Source: Distichodus sexfasciatus (lineage: Eukaryota > Chordata > Actinopteri > Characiformes > Distichodontidae). Taken from it: 64,000 bases of DNA. Numbering within the stretch: the first letter of the stretch is position 1; each line of letters begins with the position of its first letter. Shown in pieces: positions 22,742-32,906 of the stretch. Under the pieces are notes generated by a model. The model searched no databases, had not been told where the DNA came from, and was given only the letters and a program-made list of their open reading frames with translations. The stretch spans positions 323,501-387,500 of the forward strand of contig JAVGVS010000187.1 in assembly GCA_032718565.1 (NCBI GenBank), written 5' to 3'. Both the position numbers and the translations under genes were made by a program.

Positions 22742-22805
22742 TTTAAGTGAGTGATTATTTGTCATTGTGAACGCAGCGCAGCCACAGTGTTACGCTACCC
22801 ACTAC
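22742..22805 (-). mobile_element. tRNA-derived SINE fragment with internal deletion
   Basis: 'gagtgattatttgtcattgt' 'gaacgcagcgcagccac' (the SINE tail on the minus strand) is fused directly to 'gtgttacgctacccactac' (its head). Most of the body has been deleted. Confidence 0.65.
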
Positions 22806-22849
22806 CCCGCAAACAACAGATCAGATAGCTTCAGTTAACCAGTGATAGT

Positions 22850-23625
22850 GAGAGATGGAGGGAGTGAAGGAAGGAAGAATAAGTGAGTGAGTGAAAGAAA
22901 CACAGAGATGGGGGTGAGAGAGAGAGAAGATGTGTCTGAGTGAGAGGGTGAGAAAAAGAGGGAGGCAGGAAAGAAAGAAAAAGAAAGAAGGGAAGAAAGA
23001 AAAGAGGAAAGAAAGAATTAGAATAACTGAGTGATAGAGACGGATGGGGGAGAGAGAGGAGGAGTTAGGGAAGGGAGAGAGAAGGAGGGAGTGAAGGAGA
23101 AAGAAAGAATGAATGAAAGAAAGTGATTAAATGACAAAAACAGATGGGAAGAGAGAGAAGGAAGTTGGGAGTGAGAGGGAGAAAAAAGAAGGAAAGGAAT
23201 GAAGGAAAAAGAAAGAAAGATAGAAAACAAGGAAGGAAGGGAGGAAAGAAAGAAAAAAAGGAAGGAAGGAATGAAGGAAAGAAAGAAAGAAAAAGAAAGA
23301 AGGGAAGAAAGAAAAGAGGAAAGGAAGAAATAGAATAACTGAGTGACAGAAACAGATGGGGAGAGAGAGAAGGAGTTAGGCAGTGAGAGGGAGAGAGAAC
23401 GAGGGAGTGAAGGAGAAAGAAAGAATGAATTAAAGTGATTAAGTGACAAAAACAGATGGGAGGAAAGAGAAGGAGAGTGGGGTGAGAGGGAGAAAAAAGA
23501 AAGAAAAAAAACAAGAAAAGAAGGAAGGAAAGAGAAGAAAGGAAGAAAGAAAGAACGAAAGATGGAAAACAAGGAAGGAAAGAGAAGAAAGAAAGAAAGA
23601 AAGAAAATAAGGAAGGGAGAACGGA

Positions 23626-23661
<36 letters not shown>

Positions 23662-23778
23662 AAAGAAGAAAGGAAGGAACAGAGTAATTGAGTGACAGAA
23701 ACAGCTGGGGAGAGAGAGGAGTTTGGGAGTGAGGCGGAGGGAGAAAGAGGGAGCGAAGCAGAAAGAAGGAATGAATGA

Positions 23779-23820
<42 letters not shown>

Positions 23821-24040
23821 TAAAGAAAGAAGGAAGGAAAGAAACAGAACGAGTGAGTGAAAGAAACAGATGGGGAGAGAAAATGAAGGAGTCAGTGAAG
23901 AGAAAAAGAAAGTAGAATAAGTTAAAAGAAAGAAACGGAGATGGGGAGAAAGAGAGAGAGAGGAGGAGTATGGGAGTGAGGGGGGGAGAGAAAGAGGGGA
24001 TGAAGGAGAGAGAAAGAAAGAAAAAAAGAAGGAAAAAGCT
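22850..24040. repeat. 1.2-kb homopurine minisatellite with recurrent cassette
   Basis: Almost pure purine on the plus strand. (GAAA)n and (GGAA)n runs alternate with a cassette: 'agaataactgagtgacagaa', 'acagatggggagagagagga', 'gttgggagtgagagggagaa'. The cassette recurs near 22878, 23025, 23124, 23330, 23435, 23690, 23850 and 23935. The 374-codon and 149-codon minus frames (SFFLSFFL...) are the translation of this composition, not proteins. Confidence 0.95.
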
Positions 24041-24923
24041 GGTTTTGATGGACCTCAGTCTTCTGCGGGAGGTAAGAGTCTCTGTACTTTGTACGGTAAG
24101 AACGAGTGACGACAGAGCTGGAGGCCTGGGATGAGAGTTCAAGTTCTAGAATCATCTGTAGATTTGTATTAGTCTGTAAAACACCAGCGGCGTCATATGG
24201 TACAGCAGCGACGTGGACGGCAAAATGTCAGTTTCAACTTCACTCTTCTTAAAACAAGTCGACGCGCATTTGAATAAAACTCTGCATTGCTTTCACATTG
24301 ACGTGCCATTCCGAACCCGACGCCGTCCGAAATACAAACACCCAGTCCGACCGCCTCAAAGTAAAACCAACACTAATCACATATGCAGCATCTATTTACA
24401 CATCTGACATCTAATCAGTTACCGTCGGTTACGTCCAGCGCTTGTGCTCCAAACCTCAACGAGCCTCGTTATTCATAATTAATCACCCCCCCACCGCGTC
24501 GTACAAATCGGCGCTGGCGCAGGAGGTGAGCTCACACTTGGATAAAAATCTATCCAAATATTGGCGTTGGAGGGAGGGGAGGGGAGGGGAGGGGAGAGGA
24601 ACGGAGGAGGGGAAAAAATACGGAGAGGAAGAGATGTCTTTTTCCCGGGCTCTTGTTTCCAAAAGTCAAACTGGGAGAACAGCTGGAGAACAGCGCTTTC
24701 GCTGCCTGACACCGCGCTGTGTGCGTGTGTGTGTGTGTGGACGTGGAGTGTGTGTGTGTGTGTGTGTGTGCTTGCCTAACACCACTGCGTCTGTTTCTCT
24801 TCCTTAACCAAATAAAAAAAGCTTCGCACTTTCAGGAATTTTGGAATGTCAATCGAGCAGCAGTGGAGATAAAAGTCCAAACGATAAAAAAAAAAAAATA
24901 TATATATATATATATGTAAATAT
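24041..24923. other. Non-coding with short arrays
   Basis: Contains (GGGGA)n at 24570-24600, (GT)n at 24725-24770, and poly-A plus (TA)n at 24884-24916. Between them, 24420-24560 is unique, with 'cctcgttattcataattaat', which carries homeodomain-type core sites; this is suggestive only. No gene recognised. Confidence 0.5.
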
Positions 24924-25486
24924 TAGGAATGGACGATAATATCAGAATCATCGATGCTTAAGATTTGCCCAATATTTTCAGACTTGTGCCGGGCATGTCC
25001 AACGTCCGAAGTGGGATTTTATACGGCCCACGTATGGCGTTATTTTGCGCCAGCAGTTTAATATTTGTGACCAAATTCTTGTCCGAACACGCGAAAACTA
25101 ACTAAATTGTGTGTTTGCCTCGCTTAGCGAATGCGAGCTCACACATGGGCTGTGTCTCGATCCGCGTACTGCCGCACTTGATAGTATGGTAGGTACGGCG
25201 CTCTTATCATACTTTTCTATGTGGTAGTATGCATCTCAGGAAATAGCCGGGGTTGTAGCTTAACGGCTCTCTACGCACTAGGTAGTGCACACGGAGTGTC
25301 ACACGTCCCCTATTTGACTTGGTGCACTACATAGGGCGGGAAGTGACTTTTTCTTAAAATGTACGCTGGAAATATTGGATATCAGCATCAGCCAATACTT
25401 GCCATATATCTAAAAAATTATACATTTATCATAATCGAAGTAAACTTAATCTTGATATCGTTTCAAGCTCGTATCGTCCAGCCCTA
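24924..25486 (+). mobile_element. Non-autonomous hAT element, family A
   Basis: Left end TAGGAATGGACGATAATATC, right end 'cgtatcgtccagccctaa' (inverted). The interior shares segments with other family A copies: 'ggcatgtccaacgtccgaag' and 'tgggattttatacggccc' match 33600-33650 and, inverted, 38000-38040. The segment 25180-25340 ('ggggttgtagcttaacggct' etc.) matches 37690-37860 in inverse orientation. No clear 8-bp duplication is seen, and no transposase. Confidence 0.75.
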
Positions 25487-25821
25487 AGACTGCTCACTGT
25501 GTATGTCTTTTTGGGCTATTCTATGAATGTAAAACCTGCAGCAACTCTGATGATATTTACACACTCATAGCAGCATAACACACACACACACACACACACC
25601 ACCGTGGGACAACAACGCCAGAGGCGCTATTGTGTGGAATTTGGTCTACCACCTGTACACCACCCAGTCAGCAGCGGTCCTGCGGTCACTAACGCACCAC
25701 CTACGAGCGGTCTGACTAAATTCTGCGTGACAACAGATCCACACCATGCTTTCTGAACAATATCTACTCGTGAGGCTGCAAGTGTGCGTTGCTGCAGAAA
25801 GATTTTGAGCAGTTGTGTGGA
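25487..25821. other. Non-coding; (CA)n at 25578-25600
   Basis: The remainder is unique or an unrecognised diverged repeat. 'caccacccagtcagcagcgg' near 25660 faintly resembles a common fish repeat, but I cannot confirm it. Confidence 0.45.
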
Positions 25822-26335
25822 GTTTTGGGGAGTTTAAACTAGGGACTAGAATGCTAGGCTGGTCTTTGGCTGAAAGGACCAGTTTGGCCAGTTTGTCAAA
25901 TGCTTGAATTTCAAGACTGGCTTCAAGACAGAGTCTGCTGGTCTAAAGTCCCTAGTCGTGGAGTTTAAACCCCCCAGACACCAAAATTGAGTCTGGAGTT
26001 TTTAAACTGGGGAGTAGGGGACTAGGCTGGTCTGTCCCCAGAATTTCCGGACTAGAAGCGAGATCCTGTCTACTAGTCTAAAATTCCTTAGTCTAAAGTG
26101 TAAAGTTCCTTAGTTTAAACTCCGCAGACCCCAAAATGTCTGTGTGGATTCCAGTTCCAATTTTGGTTTCTGTGGAGCACTACGGAACTAGACCAGCCTT
26201 TGACGGAAAACAACCAGTTCTAACAACCAGAATCGAAACGCCGTTTGCTAGCCTAAACTCCCTAGTCGTGGAGTTTAAACTCCCCAGACAGCAGACTTAA
26301 TCCGAGGTTTTAAGCGTCGCAGTTTTAAGCCCAGA
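25822..26335. repeat. Imperfect repeats around 'gagtttaaac...cctagtc'
   Basis: The phrases 'agtttaaactagggacta', 'aaagtccctagtcgtggagt', 'tttttaaactggggagtagg', 'ctagtctaaaattccttagt' and 'aaactccctagtcgtggagt' recur about every 110-150 bp in both orientations, with 'cccagacaccaaaattgagt'-type linkers. Three to four diverged units are visible. The class is unknown. Confidence 0.65.
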
Positions 26336-26559
26336 CCCCCTTCATCGGTCAAGCGCTTAACATGGGAACTTGCCGAGACGGACGCGCAGCAAACACAGAC
26401 ACACACACACAAAAGTGTTATAACCTGCAAAAGTGTTAGATCAGGTGCGAAAGTTCAGCTTCCTGGTGGCTTAGGTGAGAAAAGGCGTCTCTTCGCCGTG
26501 TGGATACCGGCGTTTACAACAGCTCATGTACATATGGCACCTAAATATGTTGACTTGCG

Positions 26560-27050
26560 TGTGTGAGAGTGTGTGTGTGTGGTGGGCCTTGGTGTGTGTG
26601 TGTGTGTGTGTGTGTGTGGGAGAACGCTGAGGTGAGAGTTATGTAATTGCAGTCGAGTGAGGAAGCTGATGGTTTTGGTAGTTGGAGCAGAGAAAGAGGA
26701 AGTGCCGGCTGTTTATCAGTCACCACACTTCCTGTGGCCAAGGGGGCGGGGCTTGGGCCGGGGGGCTGTGGTTGCCGAGCACCTATCTCCCTCGGCAACG
26801 GCACCAGCGAGTGACCAAGCGTCTGTTAGTCAGCGCTGGGAGGCTTATCGGAGTCCAGATCTTCAACACACGCACACACACACACACACACGCACACACA
26901 GCAGAGGTTAAATAAGACAACTGCAACGGCAGAAGCGCAACACACCTGGGCCTTAACATGTATATTACTCACACTCATATGCCACCCTCTTCCTCTTTGT
27001 CGCAGTCCGACACACACACATACACACACACAGATTTTAACCATCATTCT
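26560..27050. repeat. Microsatellite group: (GT)n 26568-26617, (CA)n 26864-26900, CA runs 27010-27031
   Basis: Three CA/GT arrays. The 26641-26860 interval between them is GC-rich and unique, without recognisable coding. All overlapping frames of 73-87 codons are on or beside arrays. Confidence 0.9.
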
Positions 27051-27181
27051 TCAAGGTTACACACCTCATACACTGATACAGTACACACACATTTTGGGGT
27101 GTAATGGAAAGGGAGTGAAGGCTGGACGTACAGAAATTTGCTGATTGACGTGTGTATGTGTTTTCCTGGCCATCGTATTAA

Positions 27182-27268
27182 TCTTAAACTAGGGATGCAT
27201 GATAATATCGGAAACATATCAGAATCGGACGATAATTATCGGCCGTATCGCGCATCCTTATCTTAAAA
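27182..27268. mobile_element. 71-bp hAT deletion derivative with target duplication
   Basis: The element proper is 27190-27260. It starts TAGGGATGCATGATAATATC and ends 'gtatcgcgcatcctta' (inverted terminus). Flanks are TCTTAAAC (27182-27189) and TCTTAAAA (27261-27268), an 8-bp duplication with one mismatch. Its left 50 bp match the left end of the 33485 family A element, so it is that element reduced to barely more than its two ends. Confidence 0.8.
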
Positions 27269-27316
27269 CCTTGTGGCATTAAGACCATGCAGAAAAATAC
27301 ACCTGGAAATATTGTT

Positions 27317-27340
27317 ATTATTATTATTATTATTATTACT
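27317..27340. repeat. (ATT)n microsatellite
   Basis: A short uninterrupted TTA/ATT array. Confidence 0.93.
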
Positions 27341-27374
27341 TACAAGTGTTCGTATTAATGATAATTAATTACAC

Positions 27375-27500
27375 TAGGGTTGTACGATGATATCAGAATC
27401 GTATCAGAATCTGACTAATATTTGAATTTGCCCGATACTTTCAGCCGATATTTTATGTGAAAAACATTGGATATTGGTTGTTAGTCGTTATCGTTAGTCG
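27375..27500 (+). mobile_element. hAT left-end fragment, family A
   Basis: It starts TAGGGTTGTACGATGATATC, then 'gaatcgtatcagaatctga' and 'gcccgatactttcagccgat'. This aligns with the starts at 24924 and 33485. No right terminus is visible. Confidence 0.65.
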
Positions 27501-28290
27501 TGTCTGTCCATAGTTGAGAAAGCAGAGTGTGTTTCCCTGTTGCAGCATCTCGAGTGAGAGTGTGAGAGAGGTTGAGACATTCTCATCTTCCTCCATCTCC
27601 CTCACCCCAAACTGACCTTGCACCGAGAAAGGCTTTAAATAATAAGACTCGAAAAATCATTTGTGATCACGCACAAATCTGGACACGAGTCCCGGCATAT
27701 GGAAAAACGGCATAAATAAATAACCATTCTGCTCAAACATATCGTCTAGTCTAGAACCTCCACCAAGTCTCTTGCTGAAATCGGAATAATTCATTTTATT
27801 TATTTATATTGAACAAATTCGCCCATGCCCCGTAAGCCCCGACGACCGGCTCAGGCAAACCGCAGAAATCTCTTTCCGTGGACGGAGGAAAAACAAGTCG
27901 GCCCGAACGTAGTAGCAGACGGACCAGTTCGGCGGCAAGTTTACGATTTTTAACAAGCCGATCGAGTTCTCCACGCTGTGAGGCGGATGTGAGCCGAGCC
28001 TCTTTTACCTTGATCATGGGAGTGTGTGTGTGTGTGTGTGTTTGCGGAAATGAAGCGCCCAGGGCCTTGCCGTGATGAAGACACGCCGATCAGGAAAAAC
28101 CTTGTGCCGAAACGTCCGTTATTATTAAGGCTTGTGACACAGATGGGTTTTATTATTTCAAATCCATTAGCTTTAATCCGTCCTGTTAATGCCTGTCACT
28201 GGCGGAGATTTTCAAACATCAAGACAATAAGGAGTGAGTCAGCGCACGACAAAGCCACACCTCACTTCTTCCTTGAGATGCTGGAAATGT
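27501..28290. other. Repeat-poor unique stretch with (GT)n at 28022-28041
   Basis: GC-balanced unique sequence. 28100-28240 ('tattatttcaaatccattag', 'ctttaatccgtcctgttaat') lacks repeats and carries several ATTA/TAAT cores. It looks like a candidate conserved non-coding element but cannot be tested here. The 73-codon minus frame at 27796-28017 resembles no known protein. Confidence 0.4.
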
Positions 28291-29105
28291 GGAGGAAAAG
28301 AGAGAGGGACAGAGCGAGAGAATAAATGAATGAAAGTGAGAGAGAATGGAGAGAGATTTTTCAACATGTTGCTTTAAAACAACACGTTTAAAAGGCTGAA
28401 CACACCTTCCTACACACACACACACACACAGCTCGCTACAGCCCCGCGATGATGCGGATAATTGTGGATAATGTACACAGAGGTAATTGAGGAGTCTAGA
28501 CGCCGTAAGCCCATCCGACCTGTCTGTCGGCTGCTGTAGTGGCAGACGAGGAGAAGGAGTTGCCGCTCCTAAAGTCGCCGTGTTTATTCTCCATCACGGT
28601 CGTCATGGCAAACCCGCACGTTTCCGTAGCGCCGCTGCACATCGCCACAACATCACACTCAGCATCGGACCTGTTACAGCCTGTCCAGTGGCACATCCAG
28701 CTACCTGTGGAGGAAGAGAGAGATGGATGAGAGAGAGAGAGAGAGAGGGAATAAATGAACGAGAGAGAGAAAGAGAAAGAGAGAATAAATGAACAGCAGT
28801 GAGAGAGGGGAGAGAGAAAGTAAATGAAAGAGAGAAACATAAAGAGAGAGAAAGAGATGGGTGGGGTGAGTGGGTGTGATAGAGAGGATAGAAAAAGAGA
28901 GAGAAAGAACGAGAGAGCAAATAGGAGAAAAAGAGAAATATAGAAAGAGAACAAGAGCGTCAGAGAGAGAGGCAATAAATGAACTAGAGAGAGAGAAAGA
29001 GAGTGAGAGCGAGGCAAAAAATGCAAGAAAAGACAGATGAAGGGTGTGTGTGTGTGTAAGAGAGATAGAGAGAGAACAGGCATGAAAGAGTGAGAGATGG
29101 AAAGA

Positions 29106-29137
<32 letters not shown>

Positions 29138-29140
29138 TAA
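28291..29140. repeat. Homopurine (GA)n/(GAAA)n tract with 'aataaatgaa' units
   Basis: Two purine blocks (28291-28357 and 28715-29140) share the phrase 'gagaataaatgaacgagaga' near 28318, 28749, 28784 and 28971. About 350 bp of unique sequence and a CA array (28414-28430) separate them. Long SLSLS/FLFSF minus frames up to 259 codons are compositional. Confidence 0.88.
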
Positions 29141-29640
29141 ACACGTAGGATGAAGAGAGGGTGATATAAAGATAAGGAGGCATTTGGGTTGAAATCTGTG
29201 TCTCTACATGCATGTTTGTGTATATGTGGGTGAGTACGTGGCGGAGGGTGTGTGTGTGTGTGTTTGTGTCTGTTTTTCTTCCCGATTGTTTTTCGAAGTG
29301 GCTAGCTATTGTTACAATTTGCAGCCAATTAAGCGCACCTGTTTGTGCCGTACCCGTCTGGTGACGTCGCATGGCGAGCTTGCGGCTGCGCTCTGGGGTT
29401 GAGGAGGCGCGTTCTTCAAAGGCGAGTGTTGTTATGAGACGAAACGTACCGATACGCCAGCAAATTAACCTCCCACTCACTTGAAAACAGTCAAATTATG
29501 TAGACACGATCATAAGCTCCCCCAGCACCTGGATCCAACAACCCCAGTAACCCGTCCCACGTGATTTTGTGCGCTCGGTTTGCAAAAACGCTCCCCAAGT
29601 AGACAGCGGAAGTAGTAAGGGTGTAAATAGCAAGTTTCAG
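29141..29640. other. Non-coding; (GT)n at 29249-29268
   Basis: Unique sequence apart from one GT array. Nothing recognised. Confidence 0.5.
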
Positions 29641-30290
29641 CACGACATGACATTATACCAATTCAGTGGATGATGATTCGATGTCTGTTGATATCACAAA
29701 GTTGCTATGATTCGTTTCGTTTTGATTCGATTCAGTTTGACACGATTCGATATGATATGATACGATATGATTTAACTTAATTGAGTTCAATTTGATTCTG
29801 TTTCATTTGATTCATTTCATTTCAGTTTGATTTAATTAAATTTGATTTGATTCAGTTGGATTTGATTCAATTCGAAACAAATCAATACGATATAATTCAA
29901 TACGATGCGATGCAATATAATTAAAGTCTTTTCAATTCCATTAAATTCATTAAAGTTTGTTTCATTTGGTTCAATTAGATTCGGTTCAGTTCGATACAAT
30001 TCAGTAGGACACAATAATTCAATTCAAATTTATTTATATAGCGCTCTTAACAACAGTCATTGTCACAAAGCACTTTACATATAACATATAACTTTACAAT
30101 ACGATACAATACAATATGATTCGATTAAATTATTATTATTTCATTTTAATTTCAATTCAACTCAATTTGATTAGGTTTGATTCATTTAGATCCAATTCAA
30201 TCGTTCATTCATTATCTTTTAATATGATTCAATACAATACCATATGATTTGATTCAATTTGATTTGATTCATTTCATTTCAATTCAGGAT
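29641..30290. repeat. Degenerate 'GATTC/GATAC/ATTTC' pentanucleotide tract
   Basis: A long run of diverged 5-mers ('gattcgattcagtttgac', 'tgattcatttcatttcagtt', 'gatacgatatgatttaactt') covers about 650 bp, interrupted at 30012-30105 by a separate repeat fragment. The 60-codon minus frame here is a repeat translation. Confidence 0.85.
30012..30105 (+). mobile_element. Fish dispersed-repeat tail ('tatatagcgct...cattgtcacaaagc')
   Basis: 'attcaaatttatttatatag' 'cgctcttaacaacagtcatt' 'gtcacaaagcactttacat' is a motif common to many teleost interspersed repeats. Only this conserved core is present, embedded in the degenerate pentanucleotide tract. Confidence 0.65.
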
Positions 30291-30549
30291 CCATATGAGA
30301 CAGTATCATAACACTGTTTTAACACCATCACTTCCACTCTTATCATTTGATGTCTTATTCCTGATCTCCGTCAAACATTTTATTGAAAAAACAATATTCT
30401 CTTTTAACTTTTTTTGGAACTTCACCATTTTCACCATTTTGTCTGATGGAAATGATCTGACTCCTGGAATACAGTCAGATAACTCTTGGAACACTTTGTG
30501 GCATATAAACACAAGTTATATGTGCACATCGGGCAAGTTCTCTCAGTGA

Positions 30550-30756
30550 AGGAGTGATTATTTGTCATTGTGAACACACCACAGCACAGCCCACACTGCA
30601 CCACGACCAAATGTCACCTCTGCATTCGACTCATATATGAAGGAGCAGCTTTTTGGCAGTGTCCGGGGAGCAGGGCCTGGGCACGGTATCTTGCTTGTGG
30701 TACCATTTGCCAGTGGTACTTTTTACCGGTCCGGGACTTAATCTACCTCTCAACAC
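30550..30756 (-). mobile_element. tRNA-derived SINE, copy 4
   Basis: The plus strand reads tail to head: 'ggagtgattatttgtcattg', 'tgtcacctctgcattcgact', 'tttttggcagtgtccgggga' 'gcag', 'ggtatcttgcttgtggtacc' and 'ttaccggtccgggacttaa' (inverted B box). The A-box head is missing, so the copy is truncated at the 5' end. It is the best body and tail reference in the window. Confidence 0.82.
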
Positions 30757-31159
30757 TGTTTACTTTGTTACGTAGCTTTAATACTGGTAACTGTTACATA
30801 GCTCTAATATTGACAAATTTGTGTGTTTTTCTGTCTTTATTGACTCTTGCGAAACTTTGCGGTGAAAATCCAGCAGAGCATTCTATAGGAAAATCTCCAT
30901 CTAAAATGAATCACGCTGCTGCTTCTCTTCTTCCTCATCACACAGTGAATTTCTGGAGATGACGTCTGTGCTACTAATCACGTTGCCTTGGAGTTTAACC
31001 AAAATGTCATAAATCTCCACTCGACCATCTGATTTGGAAGTTAACAATATATAACACAAAATATGCAGTAGAATATACAAGACAAGATATATGGTCAAAT
31101 CGCCCAGCGCTACAGTAAAACAATGTACAAAGAATTAGTAATGGCAAAGAAATACAGTG
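30757..31159. other. Non-coding unique sequence
   Basis: The 130-codon frame at 30570-30962 begins inside the SINE and runs out of it; not a gene. 'aaatcgcccagcgctac' near 31096 may be the end of an old DNA transposon. Confidence 0.45.
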
Positions 31160-31640
31160 AAAAATACTAATAAAATATTTACAATGCTTTTAACAAAAAA
31201 ACAAATCTATATGGAAGATTCATTTTGTTGTTTAACAATAAAAAATGATCATAAAAATGTATAAAATTAAATAAAAATAATTTTAGGGCTGTAATTGCAT
31301 GTTATCTTAAGTTTAAACATACATTTAATAATTATTTTATTAATTATTAATAATTGAATGCAAAATAATTAGGAAAAATATATATTTTTAAATTATTTTA
31401 TTTAAAACAAAATGTTTTATTTGATCTTTTTGCTTAAGGTTATTATATCTCATAATTAGATATATATATGCTCGTATTGTTATAAGATTTCCATCAGATA
31501 TACATATAAAAATAAATAAATAAATAAATAAATAAAAACAAAGTACGCTTAAATTACTCATGCTCTGACCCACACTTGTTCAGGCATGAGTAATAAAAAA
31601 TGCTGACCACAGTAATAGAATTATGGCTTTTATTAAACAT
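31160..31640. other. Very AT-rich stretch with (AAAT)n at 31507-31536
   Basis: Extremely AT-rich, with 'aaataataaata'-type runs and an AAAT tetranucleotide array. No gene. Confidence 0.7.
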
Positions 31641-31709
31641 TGTATTTAATTATTCCTAACCATCACATACAAACATATGATCTGGTTTGTGGAGGTGGCA
31701 GACTGAGTA

Positions 31710-31970
31710 ACCACACACACACACACACACATCTACAAACGATCTCAGCCGTGAGTGAGACTCTGTCGGTTCATTGCTTTCCTGTACATAAAGTATACAG
31801 TACATTCTATTCACACACACACACACACCCTCGCTCTGCCTCATCTCACCGTAACCACCTTTCAACTGGACTGTAACATCCTGCAAAATTTCTCCGAGCC
31901 CTGTCTCTGCTTCAAAGTGGTTACTCAGAGCAGCCCTGGGGCATGCACGCGCACACACACACACACACAC
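31710..31970. repeat. Three (CA)n arrays
   Basis: (CA)n at 31711-31731, 31812-31829 and 31950-31971. The intervening sequence is unique; frames on both strands are repeat translations. Confidence 0.93.
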
Positions 31971-32867
31971 TCATCTATAGACGTCAGACGTTCTTAGAAA
32001 GCTGTTTCTTTGCTTCTGAGCAGAGTCTTGACTCATCTGGCTGCTTAGACACATTCTCACACACATACACATCTAGTTGTTGTTCTCATTCGGTGTCCTC
32101 TTTGTACGTCTCAGTTCTAACAAACTAGAGGCCAAAATATGATTATTTTTCCAGTTAATATTAGGGAGCTTAATATTTGTATTGCATGCATTTTAAAGAC
32201 AATGAATAATGTTGATGCAGAAGTTTTGTACATTAATAGTTGCTATAAATTTTTATTATGACAAAAATATTAGTTATGAACCTGCTGACCGTTACACCAC
32301 CAACTGCACCTATATGCACCAAGATTAAGTGATCAAATGAAGACTTTATGCTTGATCTGGATAAATAATCTGCTTCTTTTAAGGGATCACTGCCACAATC
32401 TGATTAATATTTGCTCATATAAAGCTCATATCATATTTTGTCCGCCGCTTGCTTTAGGAGCTTCCAGCCACCGCTTGATGACACGCTCAAAAACCCGCTT
32501 TTCTGCCCGGATAATGGACGGGGAGTGCCGAACAATCAGAGGCTTCTGGTTAAATGATGCAACTCTGGAGACCGAGTTCAGGTGTATCGGGATTTTCTCC
32601 TCCCCCTTCCTCCTCCGCACGCCTTTACCGTAATCCTGCATCACCTTTACAGTGAAAAAGTTACCTGGAATCTTGACTTGCCGCTAAATAGCAAACTCAA
32701 CATGTCATATCTGTGGCAAATCTGGCCTGTTGAAACCAAACCCTGGATAAATTATATTATATTTTTTACTGTTAAAATGTATTGTATTTCCTTCAATACG
32801 TTTTAATCAGTGGCAAAATAAATATGAATGGATTTTTTGGAATGCATGAATCAATTTTGAATGGACA
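31971..32867. other. Mostly unique; SINE scrap at 32285-32308
   Basis: 'gctgaccgttacaccaccaa' 'ctgc' is the inverted head of the window's SINE family. 32430-32640 is repeat-poor, with open frames on both strands (98 and 72 codons) that match nothing I know. Confidence 0.45.
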
Positions 32868-32906
32868 GAGAGGACGGCGATTCGATTTTTTTGCACACCC
32901 CTTATA
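32868..32906 (-). mobile_element. DNA-transposon terminal fragment
   Basis: 'ggcgattcgatttttttgca' 'caccccttata' resembles an inverted hAT terminus (TAAGGGGTGTGCAAAAAAAT). No left end was found. Confidence 0.4.

Noticed and set aside
23018..24142. A 374-codon minus-strand ORF, the longest in the window
   Set aside because: It is the translation of a homopurine tract (S, F, L only, with repeated phrases). The opposite strand and other frames are equally open, and there is no domain.
24924..25486. Target-site duplication for this hAT element
   Set aside because: Left flank GTAAATAT and right flank AGACTGCT do not match, so no duplication is claimed; the boundaries rest on terminal similarity only.
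28701..29480. A 259-codon minus ORF with an apparently non-repetitive N-terminal part
   Set aside because: The C-terminal two thirds are GA-tract translation, and the N-terminal part matches no family I know. No evidence for an exon.
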